Assembly: GCF_003143775.1 (NCBI RefSeq)
Contig: NZ_QFRJ01000009.1
Span: 62,001 to 126,000 of the forward strand
DNA: 64,000 bases
Direction: 5' to 3'
Source of the DNA: Brumimicrobium oceani
GTDB taxonomy: Bacteria > Bacteroidota > Bacteroidia > Flavobacteriales_D > Crocinitomicaceae
Part shown: one piece after another, positions 9,840 through 19,331 of the stretch
Numbering within the stretch: the first letter of the stretch is position 1
Layout: every line of letters starts with the position of its first letter
Made by a program: the position numbers and the translations under genes
The notes under the pieces: model-generated
What the model was told of the DNA's origin: nothing
The model's input: the letters and a program-made list of their open reading frames with translations, nothing else
Databases searched by the model: none

Positions 9840-11975
9840 TTAAACCTTACCTACAATTCCTTCTGAAACGTTTATGATGTGATCTCCTACTTTTTCTAAT
9901 GAAGCGAAGATATCGTTATAAATAATTCCTCCCTTCATGTGTACCTCGTCGTCTTTTGAAAGGGCATCAAGGTATTCGCTACGAATTTCATCACGTTTTT
10001 TGTTGATGCGTTCTTCTACTTCGTTGGCAACAGTTAAATCTACATCGGCTGAGTGTTTTTTCAGGTTTTCACACATTACAGCAAAGGCTTCATCCACGAG
10101 ATCAAACAATTCAGCTAGGCGCTCCCTTTGATGTGGTGTAAACCAAATTTTATCCTCAGACTTGCGTTCTAAACTTTTTGAAATTTGGTAGAAAACATCT
10201 CCGATACGCTCCAAATCATTCACAATACTGTTCATTCCTCGAATACGAATTGCGGTATCAATACTCAACTCCCCTTCTGATATTTTACCTAAGTAATTCG
10301 CTACCTCAACCTCTACTCTATCGGTAATCTCCTCATATTTAGCAATACGGTCAATTAATTTCTTTTGATTTTTTCTACTTTTCTCGAATAACAAATCACG
10401 AGAGAAACGAGACATTCTACTTGTTAATTCACCAAACTTAGCGATTTCTTTTTTGGCTTCAAGCATAGATAAATCTGGAGTTGACATGTAACCCGCTCCA
10501 ATATAGTCCAAGTGAAACTCTTCATCTGCTCCCCCCTTAGATTTTACTGTTCTTTCTGCTACACGAACAATATTTGGAACAAACCAAATCAATATCAGCA
10601 CATTGAGTAAGTTAAAAGCGGTGTGGAAAATCGCAATACCTGTATTGGCATATTCCTTTGGATTTTCGAATGGGTTTCCTGCTCCAATAGATAGCATAAA
10701 GTATTCGATTCCTTGAAGAATAAATGGGAATAGCAGAATAGCCCAAACCACTCCAATTACATTAAACAATGAGTGAATTCGTGCAGATCTTTTTGCGTGA
10801 ACGTTACCTATCGTTGAAGCCAACTCAGCAGTAATTGTTGTTCCAATGTTTTCTCCTAAAATCATCGCTGCTGCTACTTCAAAAGGAATAATTCCACCTG
10901 CAACAAGGGTCATGGTCAAAGCCATTGCCGCGGAGGAAGATTGTACAATTAGGGTAACTAAAGTTCCTAAGAACACAAATAAAATTGTACTTAAAAATGG
11001 AATATCTTTAAAATCGATAAAAAACTGCACCAAAGCAGAATCGGGTCCCAATTCAGGAACAGCATCTTTCAAGAAACCTAATCCCATAAACAACAAAGAG
11101 AATCCAATTATTGCACTAGACCAGGCCTTCAATTTTTGCTTACCAAAGAACATCATTGGTGCACCAATGGCTATTAAAACTAAGGCATAAGAACCAATAC
11201 TTACTTTAAATCCAAAAATATTAATGATCCAACCTGTAATTGTGGTTCCAATATTTGCTCCCATCATAACTCCTGCTGACTGCACCAAAGTCATTAGTCC
11301 GGCATTCACAAAAGAGACGGTCATTACAGTCGTTACTGAAGAGGATTGTACAATGGATGTGATTCCAAAACCTGTCAGCACACCTTTTACTCTGTTGGAA
11401 GTAATAGACCCCAATAAATATCTCAATCTGGATCCGGCGGCTTGCTGCAATCCTTCACTCATGATTTTCATACCGTAAATGAACATTCCAAGAGAACCAA
11501 TCAGCACCAAAAATCTGAAAATCCCCCAGCCTCTTTCTGTATCCGCAGAGTTTTTACTCGACCAATATTCGTTCTCACCATTCGTAAGCCCTATCATGTA
11601 AACATAAGACTCCTCACCTACCAGGCTATCAATTGAGTAACTTGTCGCGTGAATATCTATTCCATCAATTACTGTCCACTCTGAATTACTGTAACCTTTT
11701 TCAAAGCGTTTCGCTCCAATTTTGGTATTGTACTTTATAGAAATCGAGTAGTTTTCCTGTTTCAATTCTTGAAAAACTTCATAATTCAGATTCCAAGAAG
11801 TTGTAAAAGCTTCAATCTGTGATGTCGATGATATATTTTCAATGGTTTTTGAATTAATCGTTTGAATTAATTCATTGGGCGCAGCTTTCTGATTGTTTTC
11901 ATCTTGGGCATTCATGTTGAATGTTAAGAATGAAACGAATAAAAGTGCAAGCGATAAAACGAGTTTATTTTTCAT
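9840..11975 (-). CDS. Na/Pi cotransporter (NptA/PhoU-type) with exported N-terminal FnIII-like domain
   Basis: 711 residues. A signal peptide (about 1-23, ending NMNAQ) is followed by about 125 residues of predicted beta-structure (about 55-140, phrases YSIDSLVGEESYVYMIGL and TNGENEYWSS) that resemble a fibronectin type III fold. The Na/Pi cotransporter membrane domain follows (about 150-480) with the two family QSSS motifs (TSIVQSSSVTTV and TLIVQSSSAAMA), then a PhoU-like helical domain (about 510-711). By family knowledge it imports phosphate with sodium across the inner membrane. The exported N-terminal extension is not part of the usual 550-residue protein. A TTAAC repeat array resembling the one at phoB precedes the gene, and a terminator follows it. 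Confidence 0.88.
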   Translation of the reverse strand: MKNKLVLSLALLFVSFLTFNMNAQDENNQKAAPNELIQTINSKTIENISSTSQIEAFTTSWNLNYEVFQELKQENYSISIKYNTKIGAKRFEKGYSNSEWTVIDGIDIHATSYSIDSLVGEESYVYMIGLTNGENEYWSSKNSADTERGWGIFRFLVLIGSLGMFIYGMKIMSEGLQQAAGSRLRYLLGSITSNRVKGVLTGFGITSIVQSSSVTTVMTVSFVNAGLMTLVQSAGVMMGANIGTTITGWIINIFGFKVSIGSYALVLIAIGAPMMFFGKQKLKAWSSAIIGFSLLFMGLGFLKDAVPELGPDSALVQFFIDFKDIPFLSTILFVFLGTLVTLIVQSSSAAMALTMTLVAGGIIPFEVAAAMILGENIGTTITAELASTIGNVHAKRSARIHSLFNVIGVVWAILLFPFILQGIEYFMLSIGAGNPFENPKEYANTGIAIFHTAFNLLNVLILIWFVPNIVRVAERTVKSKGGADEEFHLDYIGAGYMSTPDLSMLEAKKEIAKFGELTSRMSRFSRDLLFEKSRKNQKKLIDRIAKYEEITDRVEVEVANYLGKISEGELSIDTAIRIRGMNSIVNDLERIGDVFYQISKSLERKSEDKIWFTPHQRERLAELFDLVDEAFAVMCENLKKHSADVDLTVANEVEERINKKRDEIRSEYLDALSKDDEVHMKGGIIYNDIFASLEKVGDHIINVSEGIVGKV

Positions 11976-12033
11976 TAAACATAATTATAGTCTGGGGCAA
12001 AAATAATAGGCTAAGCAATAGTAAAGTTGGGTT

Positions 12034-12066
12034 CAATGTTAAGGAAACATTAACTTTAGTTAACGC
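12034..12066 (-). promoter_or_regulatory. Candidate Pho box upstream of Na/Pi cotransporter
   Basis: On the minus strand three TTAAC/TTAAT cores are spaced 10 and 11 bp apart (GTTAACTAAAGTTAATGTTT, then CCTTAACATTG). The last core and its flank TTAACATTG match the array between phoB and the porin. It lies about 60-90 bp upstream of the ATG at 11975. Regular helical spacing fits a PhoB-type operator; this is inference. Confidence 0.55.
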
Positions 12067-12112
12067 ACAGTTTACCTATGCGAATTCAACACTTTATAAA
12101 GAAAAACATAGA

Positions 12113-12565
12113 TTAACTGGCCATATCCTCATACTTTTTACATTGACACAATTCTGCGCCGAAGGGACACGTATCATGGTCATAGTCACAAAATTCAAGA
12201 ATTGTAACCTTTGCATTTGAGTAGGTTGTCTCCTCATCCAAGGCGTCTAAAACCATTAGATATTTCGTTCTCACATCGACATTATCTGGAAAATCTAAAA
12301 AGAAATTATAGTTGTCTAAAACACACAAAAGGTGCGTGTAAACAACGGTTACTTGATCATCTGTTAATTTCTCCTCGGGAGGGAAATAACATCGATCAAA
12401 TCCAATTATTTTTGATAATGGTGCTGTGTTATCAGTTCTTGGAATTCCATCCTCACATTCACAGACTTCGCTTTCGCCTAAAATATCTAAATGACTGCGA
12501 ATAGCAATTTGATTTGCAACTGCTATATTCATGTCATCAACAAGTTGTTCTAAGTATCGGTTCAT
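12113..12565 (-). CDS. Small acidic cysteine-containing protein of unknown function
   Basis: About 150 residues from ATG 12565 (MNRYLEQLVDDM); the frame is open from 12589 but the later ATG gives a more natural start. There is no signal peptide or membrane segment, so it is probably cytoplasmic. The C-terminus is Cys/Asp-rich (CDYDHDTCPFGAELCQC), and an earlier CECEDG element adds two more cysteines, suggesting metal binding. That is inference, since no known finger spacing is matched. It sits 91 bp downstream of the methyltransferase gene on the same strand and could share its transcript. I do not recognise the family. Confidence 0.65.
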   Translation of the reverse strand: MNRYLEQLVDDMNIAVANQIAIRSHLDILGESEVCECEDGIPRTDNTAPLSKIIGFDRCYFPPEEKLTDDQVTVVYTHLLCVLDNYNFFLDFPDNVDVRTKYLMVLDALDEETTYSNAKVTILEFCDYDHDTCPFGAELCQCKKYEDMAS

Positions 12566-12656
12566 TTTGGTAGCTGTTTGAACATACAATATATATAAAA
12601 ATATTTAATACTTTTTAACAACTTCGCATTTTTATTACCAAAAATATTCTTGATGC

Positions 12657-13436
12657 TCAATATTTGATTACAAATCCTTCCTTTTCTTGATGCGATCTTT
12701 TCATTATAATCCCGAGTTTAAAAAGGTCTATAGTCAAATGATAGTACGGATTACGGACCAATTCCTTCCAAGCAAAAAGCATATCTTTAGACCATCGAAT
12801 ATCATCCAAAACAATAATTGTTTCATCATGAATGTGCGGCGATAATAATTCAAGTTGTTTAAACAGGCTTTCACTTTTATGATCGCCATCTATAAAAATT
12901 AAGTCAAACACGATGTCATTTTTTAGCTTCTCCAGAAAGCTGAGAAAGTCATTGTTTACAAAATCTACTTTAATATGTTGCGAGGAAGGAAAGCTTCTTC
13001 TGGCCATTTCGTACGTATTTTTACACCCTTCTACGGTAGTGATTTCCACTTCTTCAGACGCCGAAGACATCATATATGTCCCTAATCCTAAAGATGTGCC
13101 AAGCTCCAAAATCTTTTTAGGCTGATAATGCGCTACTAACCTAAAAAGTAATTTTCCATACTTCCCATTGCTGCCAGATACGCTGGCTATTTTAGAAATA
13201 CTGCGCTGTTTTTTTAGTTTTCTAGAACCCGCGCCTAAATCTGTAACTTCAATACTTTCTCGATTATTTGCGTAGGATTTCTGTAATGCCTTAAAAACAC
13301 TATACTCAAACTTAGGAATAGGGAGTGACAAACATTTATCATTAAAGTCGTACACAAATGGAGAGTGAATTCCATGTCTGTTTTTTGCAATCAAACAATA
13401 TTTTATATATTCACGAACTAAATAAATCATAAACAC
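12657..13436 (-). CDS. Class I SAM-dependent methyltransferase (O-methyltransferase-like)
   Basis: 259 residues, or 257 if the second Met is used. The SAM-binding motif I is ILELGTSLGLGTYMM (about 108-122), followed by an acidic residue ending strand 2 (ITTVEG). FIDGDHKSES (about 175) matches the metal/substrate loop of catechol-type O-methyltransferases, and LDDIRWS follows. The N-terminal 80 residues contain YCLIAKNRHGIHSPFVYDF, common in Bacteroidota members of this family. The substrate is unknown. It diverges from the DUF4301 gene with only 44 bp between starts, so the two promoters must overlap. Confidence 0.8.
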   Translation of the reverse strand: MFMIYLVREYIKYCLIAKNRHGIHSPFVYDFNDKCLSLPIPKFEYSVFKALQKSYANNRESIEVTDLGAGSRKLKKQRSISKIASVSGSNGKYGKLLFRLVAHYQPKKILELGTSLGLGTYMMSSASEEVEITTVEGCKNTYEMARRSFPSSQHIKVDFVNNDFLSFLEKLKNDIVFDLIFIDGDHKSESLFKQLELLSPHIHDETIIVLDDIRWSKDMLFAWKELVRNPYYHLTIDLFKLGIIMKRSHQEKEGFVIKY

Positions 13437-13480
13437 CTTTATTCTTCGTTAAAAGTACATAAACTTAACATTCAAATTTC

Positions 13481-14893
13481 ATGGATCCAAAAAACAATGA
13501 AACTATTATTGCCAAGCACAAGGAATTGGTTTTTCAAAAACAACCTGAGATAAACCTTGTTAGCCCTTGCAGATTGAATGACGGAATTATTCGACACTCT
13601 GATTTTGAAAAAAATAGGTTTAAAGTTAAATTCAACAACGGTAATCAGAAGATTCACTTTTTTATTCCCGCTTCTGGAACTGGATCGCGTATGTTTAAAT
13701 TTTTGTACGAATTTTTGGCAGACCCAAACGAGGAAACAAGAAGTAAAACAGAACGCTTTTTAAATGCAATAGAATCCTTTGCATTTTTTGAATTATTGCC
13801 ATTCTCTTTAAAAAGAAAAGTTCGCGAATATGATATAAGTTTAGATGATTTTGTTTCTTACTTATTAAAACCCAATGGACTTGGATTGGGAGTTATTCCA
13901 AAAGGTTTAGTCCCTTTTCACCGCTCTCGTAGCTTTATTTTAAATGCATTTCAGGAGCAACTGTTGCAAGGCTTAAGAATAAAAGAGGACGAAATCAATT
14001 TCCACTTCACGATAAACAAAGCGCATGAAGAAGAAATAAAAGAAGCCTTAGACTCCATTCGACAATTAACAGGTAGACAATGCAATATTGATTGGAGCGA
14101 GCAAGATCCTTCAACTAATTCTATCGCTTTCGACAAAGATAAAAATGTGGTTTTAGATGAAAAAGGAGAGGTACTCACTCGTCCTTCGGGTCATGGTGCT
14201 TTGCTCAAAAACCTGAATGCGATTGAAAGCGATATCATTTTCATCAAAAACATCGACAATATTCAGCATGAGGCACATTCTCAGGCTTCAATAGAAAACC
14301 TCAGGTATTTAGGAGGAATGGTTGAAGTCGTAAAAACAGAATTAAAAGAAGCGCTTGAAAGCGAAAACCCAAGAGGTCAATTGGCAGCGCTTAACCTTCT
14401 TTACCATTTCACCAATCCAAGTCTAGACTTTGAGAAATTATCGGACGATGAATTGCATGCGCTTATTTACCGTCCTATCCGTATTTGTGGAATGGTGCGC
14501 AACGAAGGACAGCCAGGTGGTGGACCATTTTGGGTAGAGGAAAATGGAAAACAATCGAAACAAATTGTTGAGAAATCACAAATTGGAAAAGATGGAAACC
14601 AATACAGATTAATGGTTCAAAGTCAATATTTCAATCCTGTTTTAATGGCTATTTCTACCAAAGATATCGATGGAAAAAAATTGGATTTAAATGATTTTGC
14701 TGATCCAAATAAATATTTCATCGTTGAAAAAACCTATAAAGAAAAAGACATCCGCTTTATTGAGCGTCCAGGCTTGTGGAATGGAAGCATGTCGGACTGG
14801 TTAAGTATCTTTGTTGAAGTTCCTACAGAAACGTTTACCCCAGTGAAAACTGTCTTGGATTTATTGAATAAGTCTCATATTGAACAAGCTTAA
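13481..14893 (+). CDS. DUF4301 family protein, nucleotidyltransferase-like
   Basis: 470 residues, full length for DUF4301, a family found mainly in Bacteroidota. Near residue 62 it has FFIPASGTGSRMF, which resembles the glycine-rich nucleotide-binding loop of sugar-1-phosphate nucleotidyltransferases. Further on, RPSGHGALLKNLN and IIFIKNIDNIQ resemble the GHG element and central strand of UDP-N-acetylhexosamine pyrophosphorylases. It therefore may be a GT-A-fold nucleotidyltransferase, but activity and substrate are not established here. There is no signal peptide, so it is cytoplasmic. It diverges from the methyltransferase gene. Confidence 0.82.
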   Translation: MDPKNNETIIAKHKELVFQKQPEINLVSPCRLNDGIIRHSDFEKNRFKVKFNNGNQKIHFFIPASGTGSRMFKFLYEFLADPNEETRSKTERFLNAIESFAFFELLPFSLKRKVREYDISLDDFVSYLLKPNGLGLGVIPKGLVPFHRSRSFILNAFQEQLLQGLRIKEDEINFHFTINKAHEEEIKEALDSIRQLTGRQCNIDWSEQDPSTNSIAFDKDKNVVLDEKGEVLTRPSGHGALLKNLNAIESDIIFIKNIDNIQHEAHSQASIENLRYLGGMVEVVKTELKEALESENPRGQLAALNLLYHFTNPSLDFEKLSDDELHALIYRPIRICGMVRNEGQPGGGPFWVEENGKQSKQIVEKSQIGKDGNQYRLMVQSQYFNPVLMAISTKDIDGKKLDLNDFADPNKYFIVEKTYKEKDIRFIERPGLWNGSMSDWLSIFVEVPTETFTPVKTVLDLLNKSHIEQA

Positions 14894-15060
14894 AAAAAAG
14901 GGGTGAAAGTATGACAAACTGAAGACTTTAAGGATTCAGGGAGTATAACCTACTGACTAATAACAATATAATTTCCATTAAAATTTATACCGACTAAAAT
15001 ATATTTTTCTTAAATAATGTTAACTAGTTCTACTCTTTTTGTACTTTAGTACTGAAGTTT

Positions 15061-15630
15061 ATGAAACGGAGCATTTATTATATATTTCTCACGCTTTTTT
15101 TAGTGGGTCTGCTTAGTCTTGAAAAAGAGGACAGGTTGCTTTACAGCGGACCTGATCGTGTTTCCTTTGGTGTAAAAATAGGAATTCTACCTACTGGCGG
15201 ACTCACACAATATTCTTTATTTTATTTCAAAAACAATCGTTTGGCAGGAAATCAACCTGTTGGACTAGATCAAATTGTTAAAATTGGAACCGGACAATGG
15301 CCTATTCCTAGGTCAAATGTTTTTAGCAAAATTTTCGAAAAAAACGGTATCGTAAATGACACCCTTTCTGATGGAAGAATTCTAGATTACAACTCTGCAT
15401 TCGACTCCTTATGGAAAATAAGATTTGATGCACATCCTTTTGAGCATGAACTTGGTGAAGGATGGAGTAATGGGGAAATGCGCCCTTCGCTGAAACAGCA
15501 AGCGTATATTGTAGAGCGCTATGGCGTAAGAGGCTATGACCAGGAATATTTTGTAGATTCTAGTTTTTTTAAATTATTGAGAGATGTTTTAGATCCCGCT
15601 TGGATTAACAATTATAAATCTTTGAGGTAA
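15061..15630 (+). CDS. Unrecognised membrane-anchored or secreted protein
   Basis: 189 residues. The N-terminus MKRSIYYIFLTLFLVGLLSL is a hydrophobic anchor or signal, followed at once by a charged segment (EKEDRLLYSG), so the rest should lie on the outer side of the inner membrane. The body has no Cys and contains GTGQWPIPRSNVF and HPFEHELGEGWSNGEMRP, which look like a compact globular domain. No family is recognised. The next gene starts 46 bp downstream on the same strand and may be co-transcribed. Confidence 0.65.
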   Translation: MKRSIYYIFLTLFLVGLLSLEKEDRLLYSGPDRVSFGVKIGILPTGGLTQYSLFYFKNNRLAGNQPVGLDQIVKIGTGQWPIPRSNVFSKIFEKNGIVNDTLSDGRILDYNSAFDSLWKIRFDAHPFEHELGEGWSNGEMRPSLKQQAYIVERYGVRGYDQEYFVDSSFFKLLRDVLDPAWINNYKSLR

Positions 15631-15676
15631 ACAAAAGAGAAAACGATAAAGACGTAAACACCTAAATATTTACACC

Positions 15677-16288
15677 ATGAATTTTTCACTATCCAACAAA
15701 CGTTCAAAAGAAGAGAAATTTTGGAATTGGTTTTCTAAATCTCAAGACACTTTTTATCATGAAATAGAAAATCTTGAGGTACGAGATGAAATACTCACCG
15801 ATTTAAAGAGTGAATTAAATAAAGTCCATCCAAATCTTGTTTTTGAATTTAGTCCCATCCATGAAAATGGGGTACGAGAATTTACCATTTCAGCCGAAGG
15901 AGTTAAGGACTTTTTCCCTTATGTAGAGGGCTTGATTGAAAAAGCACCCGAAATTAAGAATTGGCAATTCAATGCCTTCAGACAAAGAATTCCAGGTGAT
16001 GATCTTCAAATTCAATATGGAGATTTAAACATAGGATATTCTGACATTTATTTCAGATACCAAGATGGGAAATATGGTGAAATTGGAATTGAGTTAAACA
16101 TTCGAGATTTTGACGAAAGTCCACAAACTCAAAATGCGATTTATATTTTGTTGGATGGACTTATTGGAGAATATGACATCACACTAGGGCCAGACTGGAT
16201 AGAATGGGTTAAACTCGATGAGTCAAATATTGAGAATCTAAATCCAATTACTAGTTTAAGAGGATTGATTGATGAAAAGAAAAAGTAG
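15677..16288 (+). CDS. Unrecognised cytoplasmic acidic protein
   Basis: 203 residues with no signal peptide or membrane segment. It begins MNFSLSNKRSKEEKFWNWFS and ends with a lysine-rich tail (LIDEKKK). The centre contains INWQF-like and DLNIGYSDIYFRY elements that suggest a mixed alpha/beta fold. It is strongly acidic. It follows the unrecognised membrane-anchored gene by 46 bp, and its stop faces the glycosyltransferase gene ending at 16346, so the two converge. Function unknown. Confidence 0.65.
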   Translation: MNFSLSNKRSKEEKFWNWFSKSQDTFYHEIENLEVRDEILTDLKSELNKVHPNLVFEFSPIHENGVREFTISAEGVKDFFPYVEGLIEKAPEIKNWQFNAFRQRIPGDDLQIQYGDLNIGYSDIYFRYQDGKYGEIGIELNIRDFDESPQTQNAIYILLDGLIGEYDITLGPDWIEWVKLDESNIENLNPITSLRGLIDEKKK

Positions 16289-16345
16289 GTACTTCATTAA
16301 AGAAGAGTATAAAATAAAAGTGCGTTAATTGATGATACGAACCAC

Positions 16346-17689
16346 TCAATCCAAATTCAAGAAATCTCTAATTCTGTTTAAAACAAAACTACTTGGAAAC
16401 AACAAGAAATAAAGTAGCAGAATATACTCAATTGCAATTAAGGTATAACCAATTGTAGCATTTCCAAAAGCATAAAATCCATAAGAAAGCATGATGAGGA
16501 AAGACCAAAACAACACACCTAAATTAGCAGAAAAAATCGCAAGTCCGAGCGGGAGAATGACATACCATGGGTGAACAGTTGTGGCTAATAAAAGATAAAC
16601 AACATATCCCCACATCATTCTTTCCAACCATTCTTTGTTGGAATGAATAGGCTTATGAAAAGCAATAAATAATATAGACAAGAAAGCAATAATCGACAAT
16701 GCTGGACCGACAATTAAGGTGGGATTTCCTTCAACAAAGAAGGAAGTAATCCATTTTACGAGATAAAATATTCCAGCGTTAAATTCAAAGTTATCGAAGT
16801 ACAATTCTATGCTTTGCATGAAATTCCAGAAGACGCTTGGCCAGAGATAAATCAATAAAAATCCTCCCGAGAAAAGGAAAGTGAAAATATAGAATTTTAG
16901 ACTTGTTTTAAAGCCTTTAAAGCGAAGTAAAAAGGGCAATAATATCAACGGAGTCAGTTTTATATTTATTGCAATTGCCCAAAAGAATGCACTTTTTAGC
17001 CACTTGTGTTTTAGCATGAAATAAATCCCTACCATTAACCAAGAAAGCATAATTCCCTCGAAATGAAAGTTTCCTATTACTTCGATGATTAAAATAGGAT
17101 TAAGCAGAAGAAAGACACAATTACTTAGCGGAATAGAAAGAATTTCAAGCGTTTTTAAAAGGTATTTAAATCCTATTAAAAGGGTTAAAAACATCAAGAT
17201 TCTCAATGTAATTAACGAGACAAATAGATCATTGCTCATTAAAGCAGTAATCAAAAAATAGAATTGATTTACTGAAGGATAAATAGAGAAATTGCGTTGC
17301 GAGAGTTCCGTGATTTCAGCATAAAGTAAATTCATATATTCCGAATCAGCCACCAAACTATTATTTGCAATTAATTCATTTGGAATAGCTGAATAAGGAT
17401 GAATTCCCAGAGTAGTCAATTCCCCGTCCCACAAGAAGCGATAAACATCCGGAGATAGTGAGGGAAGAGAAAATAATGGAATCAGAAACGATATAAATGC
17501 AATAACTTTCCAAGTTTGAATGGAAAAATTATTTTTTACTCTGATGAAATAAAGGAAGGCCGCAAAAGAAACAGTGTATGACGCAAAACTAAGAACAAAA
17601 TCTTCTTGCTGCGAAACATAAGAAATCAAAAAGAGAGGTATTACGTAAAGCAAAATTGCTCCAAATAAACCTCTCCAATTCGATTGCAT
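16346..17689 (-). CDS. Polytopic GT-C family glycosyltransferase (mannosyltransferase-like)
   Basis: 447 residues with about 11 hydrophobic segments. After the second or third segment a loop reads LSPDVYRFLWDGELTTLGIH followed by PYSAIP. This is the first extracytoplasmic loop of GT-C enzymes of the GT87/PIG-M-like type, where an acidic residue is catalytic. NIKLTPLILLPFLLRF is another family marker. Such enzymes take sugar from a polyprenyl phosphate donor and add it to a lipid or glycan on the outer face of the inner membrane. It is the last gene of the run, 16 bp after the processive GT2 gene. The upstream DPM-like enzyme could supply its donor (inference). Confidence 0.78.
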   Translation of the reverse strand: MQSNWRGLFGAILLYVIPLFLISYVSQQEDFVLSFASYTVSFAAFLYFIRVKNNFSIQTWKVIAFISFLIPLFSLPSLSPDVYRFLWDGELTTLGIHPYSAIPNELIANNSLVADSEYMNLLYAEITELSQRNFSIYPSVNQFYFLITALMSNDLFVSLITLRILMFLTLLIGFKYLLKTLEILSIPLSNCVFLLLNPILIIEVIGNFHFEGIMLSWLMVGIYFMLKHKWLKSAFFWAIAINIKLTPLILLPFLLRFKGFKTSLKFYIFTFLFSGGFLLIYLWPSVFWNFMQSIELYFDNFEFNAGIFYLVKWITSFFVEGNPTLIVGPALSIIAFLSILFIAFHKPIHSNKEWLERMMWGYVVYLLLATTVHPWYVILPLGLAIFSANLGVLFWSFLIMLSYGFYAFGNATIGYTLIAIEYILLLYFLLFPSSFVLNRIRDFLNLD

Positions 17690-17705
17690 GCTAATAAATA
17701 TCTAG

Positions 17706-19331
17706 TTACGCATTCACGTTACTTGTTCTTGTACTAAATTTGGGAACAAAGGAAAACAACGCTGGTCTAACTTCCGCAATGCTGTAGAAGAATACCGATC
17801 CGTATCCAATTGCCAACATTAAGTGAAAAGGAACCATTCCTAAATCACCAAACGCCAACCTGTTAATGGCAGTAAATCCGAAAACTAAAAATAAGATTCC
17901 TTCTCCAATAGTAATTAAAGAAATTGATTTCTTATCGTATTTGTTTTCAACTTTCCCTTCCTCTTTTGCGCCAACATTAAATTTTGGTGTTCTCACAAAC
18001 GAACTTTTAATCCCCATGTAGCCTTCAATAACTGCAACCGCATTACTTAAAGAAAGTCCCATTGAAATAGTAAGGAACTGAAAGAACCTTTTACCAAACT
18101 GTAGCAAAGATTTTGGTTTATCCTCTGTTTTATCTCTGTAAGAGTTCCAGTAATAGAACATCAAAAACAAAGTAGACATGATAAATATGCTTCCAAATTG
18201 AATAAAATAGTTCAAATCTTCAAAGCTGTCTTTGATGTGCAAAACCGGAAGACTCAACAAACTCATCACCAAAATAAAGACAAAAACTGAAGAATTAAAC
18301 AAGTGGGATAAGCCATGAATTTTATCACTTGGCCTAACATTTTTAGCCGTTAATATTCGTTTGTTCATTTTGATGAAACACTCTGCTCCACCTTTCATCC
18401 AGCGGTGTTGCTGTCCTTTTAAGGCACTCATCGTGATTGGTAATTCTGCTGGAGCGATAACATCTTCTAAATAGCTAAATTTCCAACCTTTAATTTGAGC
18501 TCTGTAGCTTAAATCAAGATCTTCGGTTAGAGTATCGTGTTCCCAACCTCCTGCTTCTTCAATACATTTGATTCTCCAAACACCACCCGTTCCATTAAAG
18601 TTAATGAAATGTCCTGCTGCACTTCTTCCTCCTTGTTCAATAGCAAAGTGACCATTCAAACCAAAAGCTTGCAATTCTGTCAATAAAGAATAATCTTTAT
18701 TAATGTGTCCCCAACGGGTTTGCACAACTCCCACTTTTGGATCACGGAATTGCGGCATTGTTTTTTGTAGGAAATCAACATCAGGAAGGAAGTCGACATC
18801 AAAAATGGCAACAAACTCACCTTTTGCATCAGGCAAGGCACTGTCTAAAGCTCCAGCCTTATACCCTACTCGATTTGTTCTGTGAATATGTTTAATGTCC
18901 ACACCATATTTTTCACGAACTTCTTTTACTTTTCGTGCGATTACATCAACTGTTTCATCAGTTGAATCATCTAGCACTTGAATTTCAAGCTTATCTAGCG
19001 GATAATCCATTTGCGCCACACGTTCAATAACACGTTCAGCAACGTAATATTCGTTATACATAGGCAGCTGAACTGTCACATAAGGAGTGTTTTCAGGGTC
19101 AAATGTAGGAAGTGCCTTTTTCACTTCGGATTTACTGTTTTTGTATTTTACCGCCAAGGAAAGTTGGAGAATACTGTAAAATAAGATCAACACGAGACTT
19201 ATACCGTAAACAATTAGGATTAGCTTTGCGAGCAAGTGTGCAAAGTAATGTTCGAAGCCAAAAGCGTCTCCCCAATTAAACATCCAAGTTGGGTCGCCAA
19301 GGGCGCTGTCAAGAATAATTACCAAGTTCAT
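17706..19331 (-). CDS. Processive membrane GT2 glycosyltransferase (cellulose synthase-like)
   Basis: 541 residues. One N-terminal membrane segment (about 34-58) precedes a cytoplasmic GT2 domain with the D,D,D,QxxRW set: DDSTDE (121), FDVDFLPD with DxD at 178-180, TEDLDL (269-272) and QQHRW (307-311). Three or four C-terminal membrane segments follow. This is the catalytic signature of cellulose synthase/CslA-type enzymes that make beta-linked chains or transfer to lipid. No PilZ or BcsB-like partner is nearby, so the product need not be cellulose. The start codon overlaps the stop of the preceding GT2 gene by four bases (ATGA). Confidence 0.85.
   Translation of the reverse strand: MNLVIILDSALGDPTWMFNWGDAFGFEHYFAHLLAKLILIVYGISLVLILFYSILQLSLAVKYKNSKSEVKKALPTFDPENTPYVTVQLPMYNEYYVAERVIERVAQMDYPLDKLEIQVLDDSTDETVDVIARKVKEVREKYGVDIKHIHRTNRVGYKAGALDSALPDAKGEFVAIFDVDFLPDVDFLQKTMPQFRDPKVGVVQTRWGHINKDYSLLTELQAFGLNGHFAIEQGGRSAAGHFINFNGTGGVWRIKCIEEAGGWEHDTLTEDLDLSYRAQIKGWKFSYLEDVIAPAELPITMSALKGQQHRWMKGGAECFIKMNKRILTAKNVRPSDKIHGLSHLFNSSVFVFILVMSLLSLPVLHIKDSFEDLNYFIQFGSIFIMSTLFLMFYYWNSYRDKTEDKPKSLLQFGKRFFQFLTISMGLSLSNAVAVIEGYMGIKSSFVRTPKFNVGAKEEGKVENKYDKKSISLITIGEGILFLVFGFTAINRLAFGDLGMVPFHLMLAIGYGSVFFYSIAEVRPALFSFVPKFSTRTSNVNA

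Noticed and set aside
10846-11190. 114-codon plus-strand frame opposite the Na/Pi transporter
   Set aside because: Antisense shadow of the transporter membrane domain.
17706-19331. Bacterial cellulose synthase
   Set aside because: The catalytic motifs fit, but no PilZ domain, BcsB or BcsC partner is present; only a cellulose synthase-like fold is supported.
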